This document shows positions 1 through 7,885 of a stretch of 64,000 nucleotides of DNA, piece after piece. The stretch spans positions 26,713 through 90,712 of the forward strand of contig NZ_JAIBES010000129.1 in NCBI RefSeq assembly GCF_019459305.1. Reading direction: 5' to 3'. Position 1 is the stretch's first letter. Every line of letters begins with the position of its first letter. The translations under genes and the position numbers were made by a program. This DNA is from Sphingopyxis sp. GTDB taxonomy: Bacteria; Pseudomonadota; Alphaproteobacteria; Sphingomonadales; Sphingomonadaceae. The notes beneath the pieces are model-generated. The model made no database searches. It was not told the origin of the DNA and saw only the letters and a list, made by a program, of their open reading frames with translations.

Positions 1-493
1 TGTTGCGACCGAACAGGGTGCCCTGCGGCCCCTTGAGCACCTGCACCGACTGGACGTCGAGGAAATCGCCGTTCAGGCCATAGGATCGTGCCCAATAAAC
101 ACCGTCAACATATGTTCCGACCGATGGATCGAGCGTGATAAGCGTATCGGTCTGGACCTGACCGCGCAGTGTTACGGTCAGCGCGCTGGGGGTGTTCGAA
201 CCCGAACGGATCAGCAGGCCAGGCGTAAAATTGGCCAAGTCCTGCACCTGCTGGACATTGCGGTTGGCGAGATCATCGCCCGACAGCACAGTAACTGCAA
301 CCGGGACGTCCTGGAGGTTTTCGTCGACCTTGCGTGCCTGAACAATGATGGCGTCAAGGCCGCCATATTCCTGGGCTTCGTCAGCCGGCGCTGCGGCGTC
401 CTGGGCAAAGGCCGGGGCCGATGACAGCGCCACTGCCGCCAACGAAACCTGAGCGAGCATCCGAAACGAATAGCGCTTCTGCTTGAAATTCAT
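1..493 (-). CDS. TonB-dependent outer-membrane receptor, N-terminal part (cut by window edge)
   Basis: About 164 N-terminal residues of a TonB-dependent receptor; the barrel lies beyond the window start. The ATG at 493 follows a GGGAGGA ribosome site. The protein opens with a signal peptide (residues 1-31, ending S-A-P-A-F-A-Q), then an acidic linker and a plug domain beginning around I-I-V-Q-A-R-K-V-D-E-N-L-Q-D-V-P. That wording is typical of the large sphingomonad receptor class of unknown ligand. It imports a scarce or bulky substrate across the outer membrane using ExbBD-TonB energy. It probably feeds the adjoining catabolic island, because its promoter carries the same palindrome as the catabolic operons. 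The substrate cannot be read from the sequence. Confidence 0.93.
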   Translation of the reverse strand, partial: MNFKQKRYSFRMLAQVSLAAVALSSAPAFAQDAAAPADEAQEYGGLDAIIVQARKVDENLQDVPVAVTVLSGDDLANRNVQQVQDLANFTPGLLIRSGSNTPSALTVTLRGQVQTDTLITLDPSVGTYVDGVYWARSYGLNGDFLDVQSVQVLKGPQGTLFGRN

Positions 494-534
494 GGTCAAC
501 ATCCTCCCTGCAAGGCTTCCTGCCGGCCTCACTT

Positions 535-554
535 ATCCAGTTATATAACTAAGT
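535..554. promoter_or_regulatory. Regulon palindrome, copy 1 (receptor promoter)
   Basis: Perfect 12-bp core AGTTATATAACT at 539-550, lying 46 bp upstream of the receptor start at 493. The same core recurs at several divergent promoters to the right. Proposed operator; the binding protein is unknown. Confidence 0.7.
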
Positions 555-612
555 CTAATAAGACAGACAAGTGGATTGCGCCTTCCGTTGGGAATGGCGC
601 GCTAAATTGTTC

Positions 613-1632
613 TCAACTGCGTCCTTTTGGTAACAATCGTGCGAGCGTGGGGACGTCGGCAAGCGCGCGCAGCACATCATTCAGGTGGGTGCAACCCAAG
701 GTTCCGACCAGCGTGTCGAGCACCGCCTGCCGGAAGTCCGCCACCTTCTGGCCGACCATCCTTGCCGCCTTCATCGACGCACCGGGACATTCGCGGAACG
801 GCAGGATCAGTGGCAAAACCTGAAGCGACAGCAACATTTCATCCACCTCGTCGATTTCGGCATAGACCCGATACTCGTGAATCGCGGTGCGTGTGCCCTG
901 CGGGTTGGGGCCGCTGTCCTGAAAGCCCGCGTCGATCTTGAGCACCCCCTCGGAGCGCCACACATCGATTCGCCGCGCACGCCGCGCCTGCGGACGGCCG
1001 GTCTGTTCGGTCATCGCGTGCCAGCCCACTGGATCATCCGGATTGACGAGAGGGCCGACCTCGGTCGAGGATTGATGCGAATGGTCGACGCTGCCGACAT
1101 CGGACAGCGAACTGGCCCCCTCGGTAAACCCGGTGCAGATATTGAGCATCCGCCCCTTGTTGCCGGCGGTCGATTGGGTTCCCTTGCTGCGCATCGCCGC
1201 TTGCCAGTCGGCGATCCACCGCGACCATATCCATCCCGCGACAAGGCTGGCGCCGGCGAAATCGTCGAGAAGCTGAAACGTCGGCGTGCCGCGAATGTCG
1301 CTCAGCGTCGCCGCCAGCGCATGGCGGCTTGCCCCGCCCGCGCGAACGCCGACCATGTCGGACAGGCGGGGATGATCGGGGGTAGCCGATATTTCGAGAA
1401 TCTCGCGCATCGGCGACGTCCGGATACGAAATTCACCGGTCGCCAGCTCGACCGGATCCCCGTCGAAGGGGGTCAGCAGATCGCGGCCGCGTCCTTGCAT
1501 CACCCAAGGCTCACCTAAGCCGTCCGGCCATTCCGAGTCGATCGACGTCGTTCGTCGGATCGAACCGGGGCGACGGTCGGGCGCGGGGCCGGCCGACTGA
1601 CGTGCAAAGGGGAATTGCTGAGGAGCGTTCAA
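613..1632 (-). CDS. DUF2889 family protein
   Basis: A 339-residue protein with the DUF2889 signature R-R-T-T-S-I-D-S near residue 25 followed by W-P-D-G and G-R-G-R-D-L-L-T-P. The family has no established enzymatic role, but members are often seen beside acyl-CoA and SDR genes. The start is inferred as TTG at 1632: no ATG lies in frame before the conserved motif, and AGGA sits 8 nt upstream, overlapping the stop codon of the preceding SDR. Translation is therefore probably coupled to the SDR at 1643-2437. It is the last gene of the four-gene leftward operon that begins at 4075. No signal peptide or membrane segment is evident. Start choice is less certain than identity. Confidence 0.75.
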   Translation of the reverse strand: MNAPQQFPFARQSAGPAPDRRPGSIRRTTSIDSEWPDGLGEPWVMQGRGRDLLTPFDGDPVELATGEFRIRTSPMREILEISATPDHPRLSDMVGVRAGGASRHALAATLSDIRGTPTFQLLDDFAGASLVAGWIWSRWIADWQAAMRSKGTQSTAGNKGRMLNICTGFTEGASSLSDVGSVDHSHQSSTEVGPLVNPDDPVGWHAMTEQTGRPQARRARRIDVWRSEGVLKIDAGFQDSGPNPQGTRTAIHEYRVYAEIDEVDEMLLSLQVLPLILPFRECPGASMKAARMVGQKVADFRQAVLDTLVGTLGCTHLNDVLRALADVPTLARLLPKGRS

Positions 1633-1642
1633 AACATTGATC

Positions 1643-2437
1643 CTATTTCGGCGGCATACGGATGGCGCCGTCGAGCCGCAGAGTCTGGCCGTTGAAATAG
1701 CCGTTACGGACGAGTTCCAGCACCAGCGAACCGAATTCTTCCGGATGCCCAAGGCGCTTGGGGAATGGTACCGACGCCGCCAACCCCTCGAAAATCGCGG
1801 GGGCGCGATCCTTGACCGCCAGCATCGGCGGCGTCGCGAAAATGCCGGGCATGATGGAATTGACCCGGATGCCAAGATCCATGAGATCGCGCGCCAGCGG
1901 TAGCACCAGACCGTTCACCCCCGCCTTCAAAGACCCATAGCCGACCTGACCGATTTGAGCGTCCTGCGCCGCAGCGGATGCCGTGAGAATGATTGCACCG
2001 CGTTCGCCATCGTCATTGAGCGGTTCGGCGTTTGCCATGCCAAGCGCCGACAGTGACGCGAGGCGGTAGCTTGCGATCAAAATGCCCTGCGCGGAAAAGG
2101 CATAGTCGTCGGTCGAGTAACGGACATAGCCGCCGCTGGCCTTGTCGTAGCGGACCGTCTTGCCGCCCTTCGAGATTTGCGCGCAGTGGACGAGCACCCG
2201 TTCCTGTCCGTGCGCGGCGCGGGCCGCTTCGAATCCCGCGATAACGCTGTCCTCGCTGGTAATATCCACTTTGCAGAAGATACCGCCGATTGCGTCGGCG
2301 ACCGCCTGACCACCCTCTTCATTGACGTCAAAGATCGCCACCTTCGCGCCCGCGCTTGCGAGCGCCTCGGCGCTGGCACGGCCAAGGCCTGAAGCGCCGC
2401 CGGTAACGACTGCGACCAAATTATCGTCGAGTTTCAT
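1643..2437 (-). CDS. SDR, 3-hydroxyacyl-CoA dehydrogenase type-2 (HSD17B10)-like
   Basis: A 264-residue classical SDR with T-G-G-A-S-G-L-G near residue 13, a catalytic Ser in the T-A-S-A-A-A segment and Y-G-S-L-K as YxxxK. The C-terminal stretch (V-P-F-P-K-R-L-G, then L-D-G-A-I-R-M) matches the HSD17B10/3-hydroxyacyl-CoA dehydrogenase type-2 group, which oxidises 3-hydroxyacyl-CoA and also hydroxysteroids with NAD+. The usual NNAG segment reads H-C-A-Q, which is atypical. Cytosolic. The ATG follows AAGGAAA. It lies 22 bp after the neighbouring SDR gene in the same operon and likely performs the hydroxyacyl-CoA oxidation step of a beta-oxidation round. Confidence 0.85.
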   Translation of the reverse strand: MKLDDNLVAVVTGGASGLGRASAEALASAGAKVAIFDVNEEGGQAVADAIGGIFCKVDITSEDSVIAGFEAARAAHGQERVLVHCAQISKGGKTVRYDKASGGYVRYSTDDYAFSAQGILIASYRLASLSALGMANAEPLNDDGERGAIILTASAAAQDAQIGQVGYGSLKAGVNGLVLPLARDLMDLGIRVNSIMPGIFATPPMLAVKDRAPAIFEGLAASVPFPKRLGHPEEFGSLVLELVRNGYFNGQTLRLDGAIRMPPK

Positions 2438-2459
2438 GCTGTTATTTCCTTGCTTTCAA

Positions 2460-3254
2460 TCATTGCAGAACTTCCAGATTGCCGCCATCAACGATCAGCA
2501 CCTGACCTGTGATGAACCCCGCACGATCCGAACAGAGGAAGGCAGCGGCAGCCGCCATGTCCTGCGGCGTCCCCATCCGCGGGATCGGATAATGGCTGGT
2601 GCGTTCGGCGATATGCTCGTCATAGGTCTGTCCCTGCGCCTCGGCGATTTTCGTGAACACATCGCGAAATTGCGGCGTGGCGATCGCGCCGGTGCCCAGC
2701 GTGTTGACGGTGATGCCGAAGGGACCGAGTTCAGCCGACAATGTTTTCGAGAGCGCAAGCGCTCCGACCCGATAGGTGTTCTGTGCCGCACGCGCGAGCT
2801 TGCGGTGCGGCGCCTTTACCGAATTGGTGCCGATGGTCAGGATGCGGCCCCAGCCCTTGCCCTGCATATGCGGAAAAACCGCCTGCACCGCCCAGCGAAA
2901 GGCCATGACATTGTTGTTGTTCGCCGCCGCGAAGGTTTCGTCGTCGACATCGAGGAAGGCGCCCTTTGGGCCGGAATCGACGTTGAAGATCAATATGTCT
3001 GGCGACCCGAACGTTTCGCTCGCCGTCTTCACCGCCGACGCGATTCCGTCTTTCGTGGTGCAATCGGCCGAAACGCCCATCGCCTGCCCGCCCGCCGCCT
3101 GCAATTCGGCGACAGCATCATCGATCGTCGTCTGCGTGCGCGCGGCGATCACGACCCGGCAGCCTTCGCCCGCGAATTCGTGCGCGCAGCCGAGGCCGAT
3201 CCCCTTTGAGCCGCCGAAAACGAGCGCAACCTTGCCGGTGATGCCCAAGTCCAT
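2460..3254 (-). CDS. Divergent SDR-family protein with altered active site
   Basis: A 264-residue Rossmann-fold SDR. The cofactor motif is F-G-G-S-K-G-I-G (T replaced by F). The structural NNAG reads F-N-V-D-S-G. By spacing from the conserved L-S-K-T-L-S helix, the YxxxK pair reads Q-N-T-Y-R, so catalytic Tyr and Lys are both substituted, although a Tyr lies one residue before the Arg. The C-terminal V-D-G-G-N is intact. It may use altered chemistry or bind without turnover. Its ATG overlaps the stop of the upstream SDR by 1 bp (TGATG), so the two are translationally coupled. Family assignment is firm; the reaction is unknown. Confidence 0.8.
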   Translation of the reverse strand: MDLGITGKVALVFGGSKGIGLGCAHEFAGEGCRVVIAARTQTTIDDAVAELQAAGGQAMGVSADCTTKDGIASAVKTASETFGSPDILIFNVDSGPKGAFLDVDDETFAAANNNNVMAFRWAVQAVFPHMQGKGWGRILTIGTNSVKAPHRKLARAAQNTYRVGALALSKTLSAELGPFGITVNTLGTGAIATPQFRDVFTKIAEAQGQTYDEHIAERTSHYPIPRMGTPQDMAAAAAFLCSDRAGFITGQVLIVDGGNLEVLQ

Positions 3255-4075
3255 CAGGGTGCCTTGCCCTGCTGAAGCTTGAGCCGTTCTTGCAAGATAT
3301 CGTTACGTCCTGGCGATGCGGCGACGGTCGAGCCGCCGTCCATCTTGATCGTCGTGCCGGTGATATAGTCGGACTTTGCCGATGCGAGAAACAGACAGGC
3401 ATGCGCAATGTCGGCGGGCGTACCGGCGCGTCCAACGGGGACCGTCGCACCATAGGCGGCAAGCCCCTCGTCGCCGAGCACGGCTTTCGCGCGATCGCTG
3501 GCAATGAGGCCAGGGTTGACCGCGTTTACGGTGATCCCTTCCCCCACCACATCGCCCGCGGCGGCGCGAATAAAGGCATCGAGCGCAGCTTTGGCCATGC
3601 CATAAGCGGTCATGTTCGGAACGACGTTGAACGTGCCATTGATCGACCCGATCGCTATGAAGCGGCCGCCGCCCTGTGCCTTGGCAAGGTAAGGCCGCGC
3701 TGCGTCGAGCAGCCACCACGCTGCTTTGGCAGTGCTGGCAAAGCCCGCCTCAAGGCGCTCGTCGTCGACTTGTCCAACACCGCCGTGCGGAATGTCGGCG
3801 GCGGCGTGGACGATGATATCGATCGTACCAAAGGCCTCTACGGTCGCCGCAACGAGCGCGCGGCAGTCGGCGTGGCGTGCGATGTCGGCGGCATAGCATT
3901 CGGCGGCGCCGCCTGCTTCTTCGATCTCTGCTTTCACATCTTCGGCATAAGCGATGGTCCGGGCGCCCAGCATGACCTGTGCCCCCCCGTTTGCGAAAGC
4001 CTTCGCGACACCGCGACCAACCCCACGACCGCCACCGGTCACAATCACCGACTTGCCGACAAAAGACTCTTCCAT
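3254..4075 (-). CDS. Classical SDR oxidoreductase
   Basis: A 273-residue classical SDR and first gene of a leftward operon. It has T-G-G-G-R-G-V-G near residue 13, H-A-A-A in the NNAG position, Ser in I-G-S-I-N-G, Y-G-M-A-K and N-P-G-L-I-A-S-D. It is expected to interconvert an alcohol and a ketone with NAD(P)(H), either on a free substrate or on a CoA-thioester. The last 15 residues extend past the usual end of the fold. The ATG at 4075 lies 39 bp from a variant regulon palindrome shared with the divergent gene at 4147. The substrate is not determinable. Confidence 0.82.
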   Translation of the reverse strand: MEESFVGKSVIVTGGGRGVGRGVAKAFANGGAQVMLGARTIAYAEDVKAEIEEAGGAAECYAADIARHADCRALVAATVEAFGTIDIIVHAAADIPHGGVGQVDDERLEAGFASTAKAAWWLLDAARPYLAKAQGGGRFIAIGSINGTFNVVPNMTAYGMAKAALDAFIRAAAGDVVGEGITVNAVNPGLIASDRAKAVLGDEGLAAYGATVPVGRAGTPADIAHACLFLASAKSDYITGTTIKMDGGSTVAASPGRNDILQERLKLQQGKAP

Positions 4076-4113
4076 CGCTCTCTCCCTTGCCCTTATCCTT
4101 CGCTACATATATT

Positions 4114-4129
4114 ACCTAGTTTGATAGGT
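4114..4129. promoter_or_regulatory. Variant of the regulon palindrome, copy 2
   Basis: ACCTAGTTTGATAGGT in the 71-bp divergent gap: the outer ACCTA/TAGGT arms are kept but the spacer is 6 bp rather than 10. It may be a weak or shortened site for the same regulator. Confidence 0.4.
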
Positions 4130-4146
4130 CGAGCAAGGAGAATGGG

Positions 4147-4758
4147 ATGACGGTCAAGGGTCTCGAGCCAGGAAAGCGGCCTGCGTTGCTAATTTCTGAG
4201 ATGCAGAACGGTATCACCGACCGAGCGTTTCGGGATACTCCGCTCGCCGAACAAGTCGCAACGCGCGGCATTGTCGGCAAGATCAATGCGCTCTCTGCGG
4301 GTTTTCGTGAGCGTGGATTTCCGGTTATTCATTGCACGATCACCGCACGTGCCGATTTTTACGGGTGGAACCGCAATTGCGTACTTGCAGCCCGGATTTT
4401 CAGGGAGGGTAACCTTGTATCGGGCAGCCACTTCGCGGCGATCCATGACGATATCGTCGTAGGCGGCCAGGATATCGTTTCTGAACGCCACCATGGCATG
4501 GCTGCGTTCACGGGTACGGATCTCGCTTCCACCCTCCGCGGGCTCGGGATCGACACTGTGGTATTCTGCGGTGTTTCGACAAATGTCGCGCTGATGGGCG
4601 GATCGGTCGAAGCAGTGGGTCATGGCTATACTTCGGTGATTGCCGAGGACAGCGCCGCAGGCGGCACTGCGGAGACGCATCAGATTCAGGTGACGATGCA
4701 CCTCCCGCTCGTAGCGACGGTTTCCCGACACGCCGATATCATAGAGGCGCTCGGTTAG
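4147..4758 (+). CDS. Isochorismatase-like fold protein lacking the usual catalytic residues
   Basis: A 203-residue protein of the isochorismatase/cysteine-hydrolase fold. The first strand reads L-I-S-E-M-Q-N-G where the family has D-x-Q. The lysine position before the A-F-x-G-T-D-L segment reads H-H-G-M. The nucleophile motif reads G-V-S-T-N-V-A-L, giving Ala where amidases have Cys. All three D-K-C positions therefore appear changed. Relatives with G-V-S-T-N-V-A are usually annotated cysteine hydrolase but cannot use that chemistry; Cys-independent, isochorismatase-like hydrolysis or a binding role are alternatives. It is a single gene transcribed from a divergent promoter and its end overlaps the converging ligase by 4 bp. 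Confidence 0.75.
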   Translation: MTVKGLEPGKRPALLISEMQNGITDRAFRDTPLAEQVATRGIVGKINALSAGFRERGFPVIHCTITARADFYGWNRNCVLAARIFREGNLVSGSHFAAIHDDIVVGGQDIVSERHHGMAAFTGTDLASTLRGLGIDTVVFCGVSTNVALMGGSVEAVGHGYTSVIAEDSAAGGTAETHQIQVTMHLPLVATVSRHADIIEALG

Positions 4759-6251
4759 GCGTCGCCGAACAGACGCCGCAGTTCAGGCGCCGATGGTTTC
4801 ATCGAAGGGGTGCGCGGAAAATCGGCAACGAATCGGAAATGGAGCGGAACCTGATAGGGGATCAGCCGGTCCTTAAGCCAAGCCCTGAGGTCGTCGGCTG
4901 CCGGTTCGCTGGCACCGTCCTTCAAGATGATCGCAGCGACGGGCACTTCGCCGAGCCGTTCGTCTGGGACACCGACGACGGCGGCTTCGCGCACAGCAGG
5001 ATGATCGTTGATCGCGCGCGCGACGTCGTCCGGGTGAATCTTGAACCCGCCGCGGATGATCGCATTGTCCGCGCGGCCCCGGATATAAAGAAAGCGATCG
5101 GGATCGAGCACGGCGCGGTCGGTCGTGCGCAGCCATTGCATATCGTTGGCGAGCTGCTGGCCCTTGAGCTCGAGCAGCCCTTCCGCGCCGTCCGGCAGAA
5201 TGGCCCCGGTTTCGGGATCGACGATCCGCGCCTCGATATCGCCGTGGACGCGGCCTACCGCGCCGCGCTTCTCCGCCCAACGCAGGCGGAAATCATCAAT
5301 CGTCCAGCCGGCGATGGCGCCCGCAAACTCGGTCGCGCCGTAATTGCTGCAGATCGGGATGCCATATTTGGCGAGAAACGCATCGACCAGATCAGGCGAT
5401 AGCGGAGCCGTACCCGAGATGAGCGATTTGAGGCTGGACAGGTCGGCGGGTTCGACGTCGGCATCGAGCAGCATGCGTACGGCCGAGGGCACGGCCGGAG
5501 CGACCGAGGGCTTGTTGCGCTTTACCGATGCGACCCAGGCATCGACGCTGAACTTTTCGAGCAGCGCGATCTTTCGCCCCGCCGCAAGCGCAGCGATACA
5601 GCCATAAATCCCGCCGATGTGGGTGAGCGGGTTGACCACCATCGTGCAACCCGAATTGAGCTTTGGCGGGTCGTCGAAGCTGCGCCCGCGTTCATATTTG
5701 GTGAAACCGCGAAAGCTCGCGTCGAAGGCCGCTCGGCTCAGTGGCACGCGTTTCGGCGCACCGGTGGTGCCGCTAGTGAGCATTTCGACGGCGACCCCCG
5801 ACGAGGTTTTGACCTCGACCCCGACCGCAGCTTGGACGATGCGAACGCCGCCGAGGAGCGGGTCGATCTCGATGACAGCAGATCCGGCCCGCTCGAGCGC
5901 CGCCGCGACGCCGGATCGCGCGAGATCGGTTGCGTCGGCGATGACGACGGGAAGCACCAATCCCTCGACATCGGCCATCAGTCTTGCGTCGGGCAGGATC
6001 GGATTGAGCGTCACGAGGCAGCGATCGGACGAGAGGACCGCAACGATCGCCGCAATATGGCCCGGACGATTGCGCAGCATCACGCCGACGCGCGCGGCTT
6101 CGGGCAGGTCCATGGCGTCCATTGCGGCTTCGATGGCGCGGACCGACGCAGCAATCTGGCCCCAGCTATAATCCCGCCCCTCGAAATCAATTTCGGTTCG
6201 TTCGGGATCAAGCGCCATGATCGCGCGCAATTTTTCAGTCATCAGCGCCAT
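4755..6251 (-). CDS. Class I adenylate-forming enzyme (acyl-CoA ligase)
   Basis: A 498-residue AMP-dependent synthetase/ligase. The P-loop-like T-S-G-T-T-G-A-P-K-R lies at about 159-168, the acyl-adenylate motif N-Y-G-A-T-E follows in the middle, and the C-terminal domain carries the hinge region G-R-A-D-N-A-I-I-R-G-G and Lys in S-M-K-P-S. It should activate a carboxylate to its CoA thioester through an acyl-AMP. Length is typical. It starts 1 bp inside the stop of the SDR at 6251-7009, forming a two-gene leftward operon under the palindrome at 7048. This is one of three ligases in the island. Confidence 0.88.
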   Translation of the reverse strand: MALMTEKLRAIMALDPERTEIDFEGRDYSWGQIAASVRAIEAAMDAMDLPEAARVGVMLRNRPGHIAAIVAVLSSDRCLVTLNPILPDARLMADVEGLVLPVVIADATDLARSGVAAALERAGSAVIEIDPLLGGVRIVQAAVGVEVKTSSGVAVEMLTSGTTGAPKRVPLSRAAFDASFRGFTKYERGRSFDDPPKLNSGCTMVVNPLTHIGGIYGCIAALAAGRKIALLEKFSVDAWVASVKRNKPSVAPAVPSAVRMLLDADVEPADLSSLKSLISGTAPLSPDLVDAFLAKYGIPICSNYGATEFAGAIAGWTIDDFRLRWAEKRGAVGRVHGDIEARIVDPETGAILPDGAEGLLELKGQQLANDMQWLRTTDRAVLDPDRFLYIRGRADNAIIRGGFKIHPDDVARAINDHPAVREAAVVGVPDERLGEVPVAAIILKDGASEPAADDLRAWLKDRLIPYQVPLHFRFVADFPRTPSMKPSAPELRRLFGDA

Positions 6252-7009
6252 CAGAGCGCGAGCCCTCCGCTCGCTTCGATGATCTGGCCCGTCACCCAGC
6301 GTGCGTCGTCGCCCAGCAACATCATCACCGCGCCGGCAATATCATCCGGCTCGCCAAGACGGCCCATCGGGGTATGCTTTGCGGTCGCTTCGTCCCAGCC
6401 GGGCTGGTCGCGCAATGCCGTGATGAAGTCGGTCGCGACCGCGCCGGGCGCGATACAGTTGCAGGTGATCTGGCGTTTGGCGACAGCCAGAGCGGTGCTG
6501 AAGGTCAGGCTCTGCACCGCGCGCTTGGTCATGGCATAGCTTGCGGCGAAGGGCTGGCCGACCTTGCCCGACATCGAGCCGATGTTGACAATCCGCCCGC
6601 CGTCACGAAGCCGCGGGAGCGCCGCCTGCGTCACGAAATGCGGACCCTTCACATTGACCGCGAAAAGCTCGTCGAACAGATCCTCGTCCGCACCCTTTAA
6701 CGTGCCATCGCGCCCGCTGCGCCCGACCCCGGCATTGTTGATGAGGAAGTCGAGATTGGGGGCGCCGCCAAACTGCGCGTCGCAGGCGTCGAACATCGCC
6801 GCAATGCCCGAAAGGGTCGACACGTCGGCCTGGACCGCGAACGCCTTGCCCCCGGTGGCGACGATATCGGCCGCGAGCGCGTCGGCGGCATCCTTGCTGC
6901 CGGCATAGTTGATCGCGACATGCGCGCCCGCGGCGCCGAGTCGCCTTACGATCGACGCGCCGATGCCGCGCGATCCGCCCGTGACCAATGCCGTTTTGGC
7001 TTCGAACAT
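6251..7009 (-). CDS. FabG-like SDR oxidoreductase
   Basis: A 252-residue classical SDR with all canonical elements: T-G-G-S-R-G-I-G near residue 10, N-N-A-G, Ser in I-G-S-M-S-G, Y-A-M-T-K and P-G-A-V-A-T-D. It resembles 3-oxoacyl-thioester reductases or 3-hydroxyacyl dehydrogenases. First gene of a leftward operon with the acyl-CoA ligase, divergent from the crotonase operon, with the regulon palindrome in between. A role in CoA-linked hydroxy/keto interconversion is inferred from context. Confidence 0.84.
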   Translation of the reverse strand: MFEAKTALVTGGSRGIGASIVRRLGAAGAHVAINYAGSKDAADALAADIVATGGKAFAVQADVSTLSGIAAMFDACDAQFGGAPNLDFLINNAGVGRSGRDGTLKGADEDLFDELFAVNVKGPHFVTQAALPRLRDGGRIVNIGSMSGKVGQPFAASYAMTKRAVQSLTFSTALAVAKRQITCNCIAPGAVATDFITALRDQPGWDEATAKHTPMGRLGEPDDIAGAVMMLLGDDARWVTGQIIEASGGLAL

Positions 7010-7047
7010 CCGCTCTCTCCCTGATCTTATTTGTCACGACATAATTG

Positions 7048-7067
7048 ACCTAGTTATATAACTCGTG
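7048..7067. promoter_or_regulatory. Regulon palindrome, copy 3
   Basis: Perfect core AGTTATATAACT at 7052-7063 with the full left flank ACCT. It lies in the divergent gap between the SDR/ligase operon and the enoyl-CoA hydratase operon, close enough to both starts to control both. Confidence 0.78.
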
Positions 7068-7105
7068 CAAGGCCTATGTCGAAATGCTTTGGGAGAATCG
7101 CGGTC

Positions 7106-7885
7106 ATGGCCGATCAAATATTGAGCGAAATCGACGGTTCTCTGCGCATCATCACGTTGAACCGGCCCGACCGACACAACGCGATGGACGACGATATGTC
7201 GGCGCTGTTTCAGGCGCTGATCGGAGAGGCGCTTGAGGAGACCGAGTCGAACGCGATCCTGATCCGCGCGACCGGCAAAAGCTTCTGCTCGGGGCGCGAC
7301 ACCAATGTGCTCGGCCAGCGCGCGCGCGACGAAAGCGACTTTCACTTTGTGCGCCGCCACCAGGAAGGCCGTCTGCGGATGCAGGAATCGACCAAACCCA
7401 TTATCGCCGCGCTGAAGGGCGGCGCGATCGGCGGCGGGTGCGAACTCGCCATCGCGGCCGATATCCGGATCAGCGACACCACGCTGAAAATGGCGTTGCC
7501 CGAAATACTTTACGGTGTGCTGCCCGACACCGGCGGGACGCAGATGATGACCGCGCTGATCGGGCCATCGCGCACCAAATATATGGTGATGACCGGCCAG
7601 AAGATCGACGCCGCCACCGCGCTCGAATGGGGGGCGGTCGATTTCGTCGTGGAGCCGGAAAGCCTCGATGCGAAAGCGCTGGAGGTCGCACGCGACATCG
7701 CCGCCAAACCGCCGATCAACCTCGCAATGGCGAAGGAGATGATCAACCTGATGCATGGCGCGACGATCCGCTCCGGCACGCGCGCCGAGCTTTATGCGCA
7801 AAGCTACCTCTTCAAGACCGAAGACTATCACGAGGCCCGCGCCGCAATCCGCGAAAAGCGCGCGCCCCACTATAAAGGCAAGTAA
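7106..7885 (+). CDS. Enoyl-CoA hydratase (crotonase family)
   Basis: A 259-residue crotonase. The oxyanion segment is G-G-A-I-G-G-G-C-E and both catalytic glutamates of true hydratases are present (E113 in G-G-G-C-E and E133 in L-P-E-I-L-Y-G). It should add water across trans-2-enoyl-CoA. The ATG at 7106 is preferred because GGGAG lies upstream and the protein then opens with the usual family N-terminus. An upstream ATG at 7076 would add ten residues and sits almost against the operator. It begins a rightward operon (hydratase, dienoyl reductase, second crotonase, ACAD pair, alcohol dehydrogenase) whose genes abut or overlap. Confidence 0.87.
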   Translation: MADQILSEIDGSLRIITLNRPDRHNAMDDDMSALFQALIGEALEETESNAILIRATGKSFCSGRDTNVLGQRARDESDFHFVRRHQEGRLRMQESTKPIIAALKGGAIGGGCELAIAADIRISDTTLKMALPEILYGVLPDTGGTQMMTALIGPSRTKYMVMTGQKIDAATALEWGAVDFVVEPESLDAKALEVARDIAAKPPINLAMAKEMINLMHGATIRSGTRAELYAQSYLFKTEDYHEARAAIREKRAPHYKGK

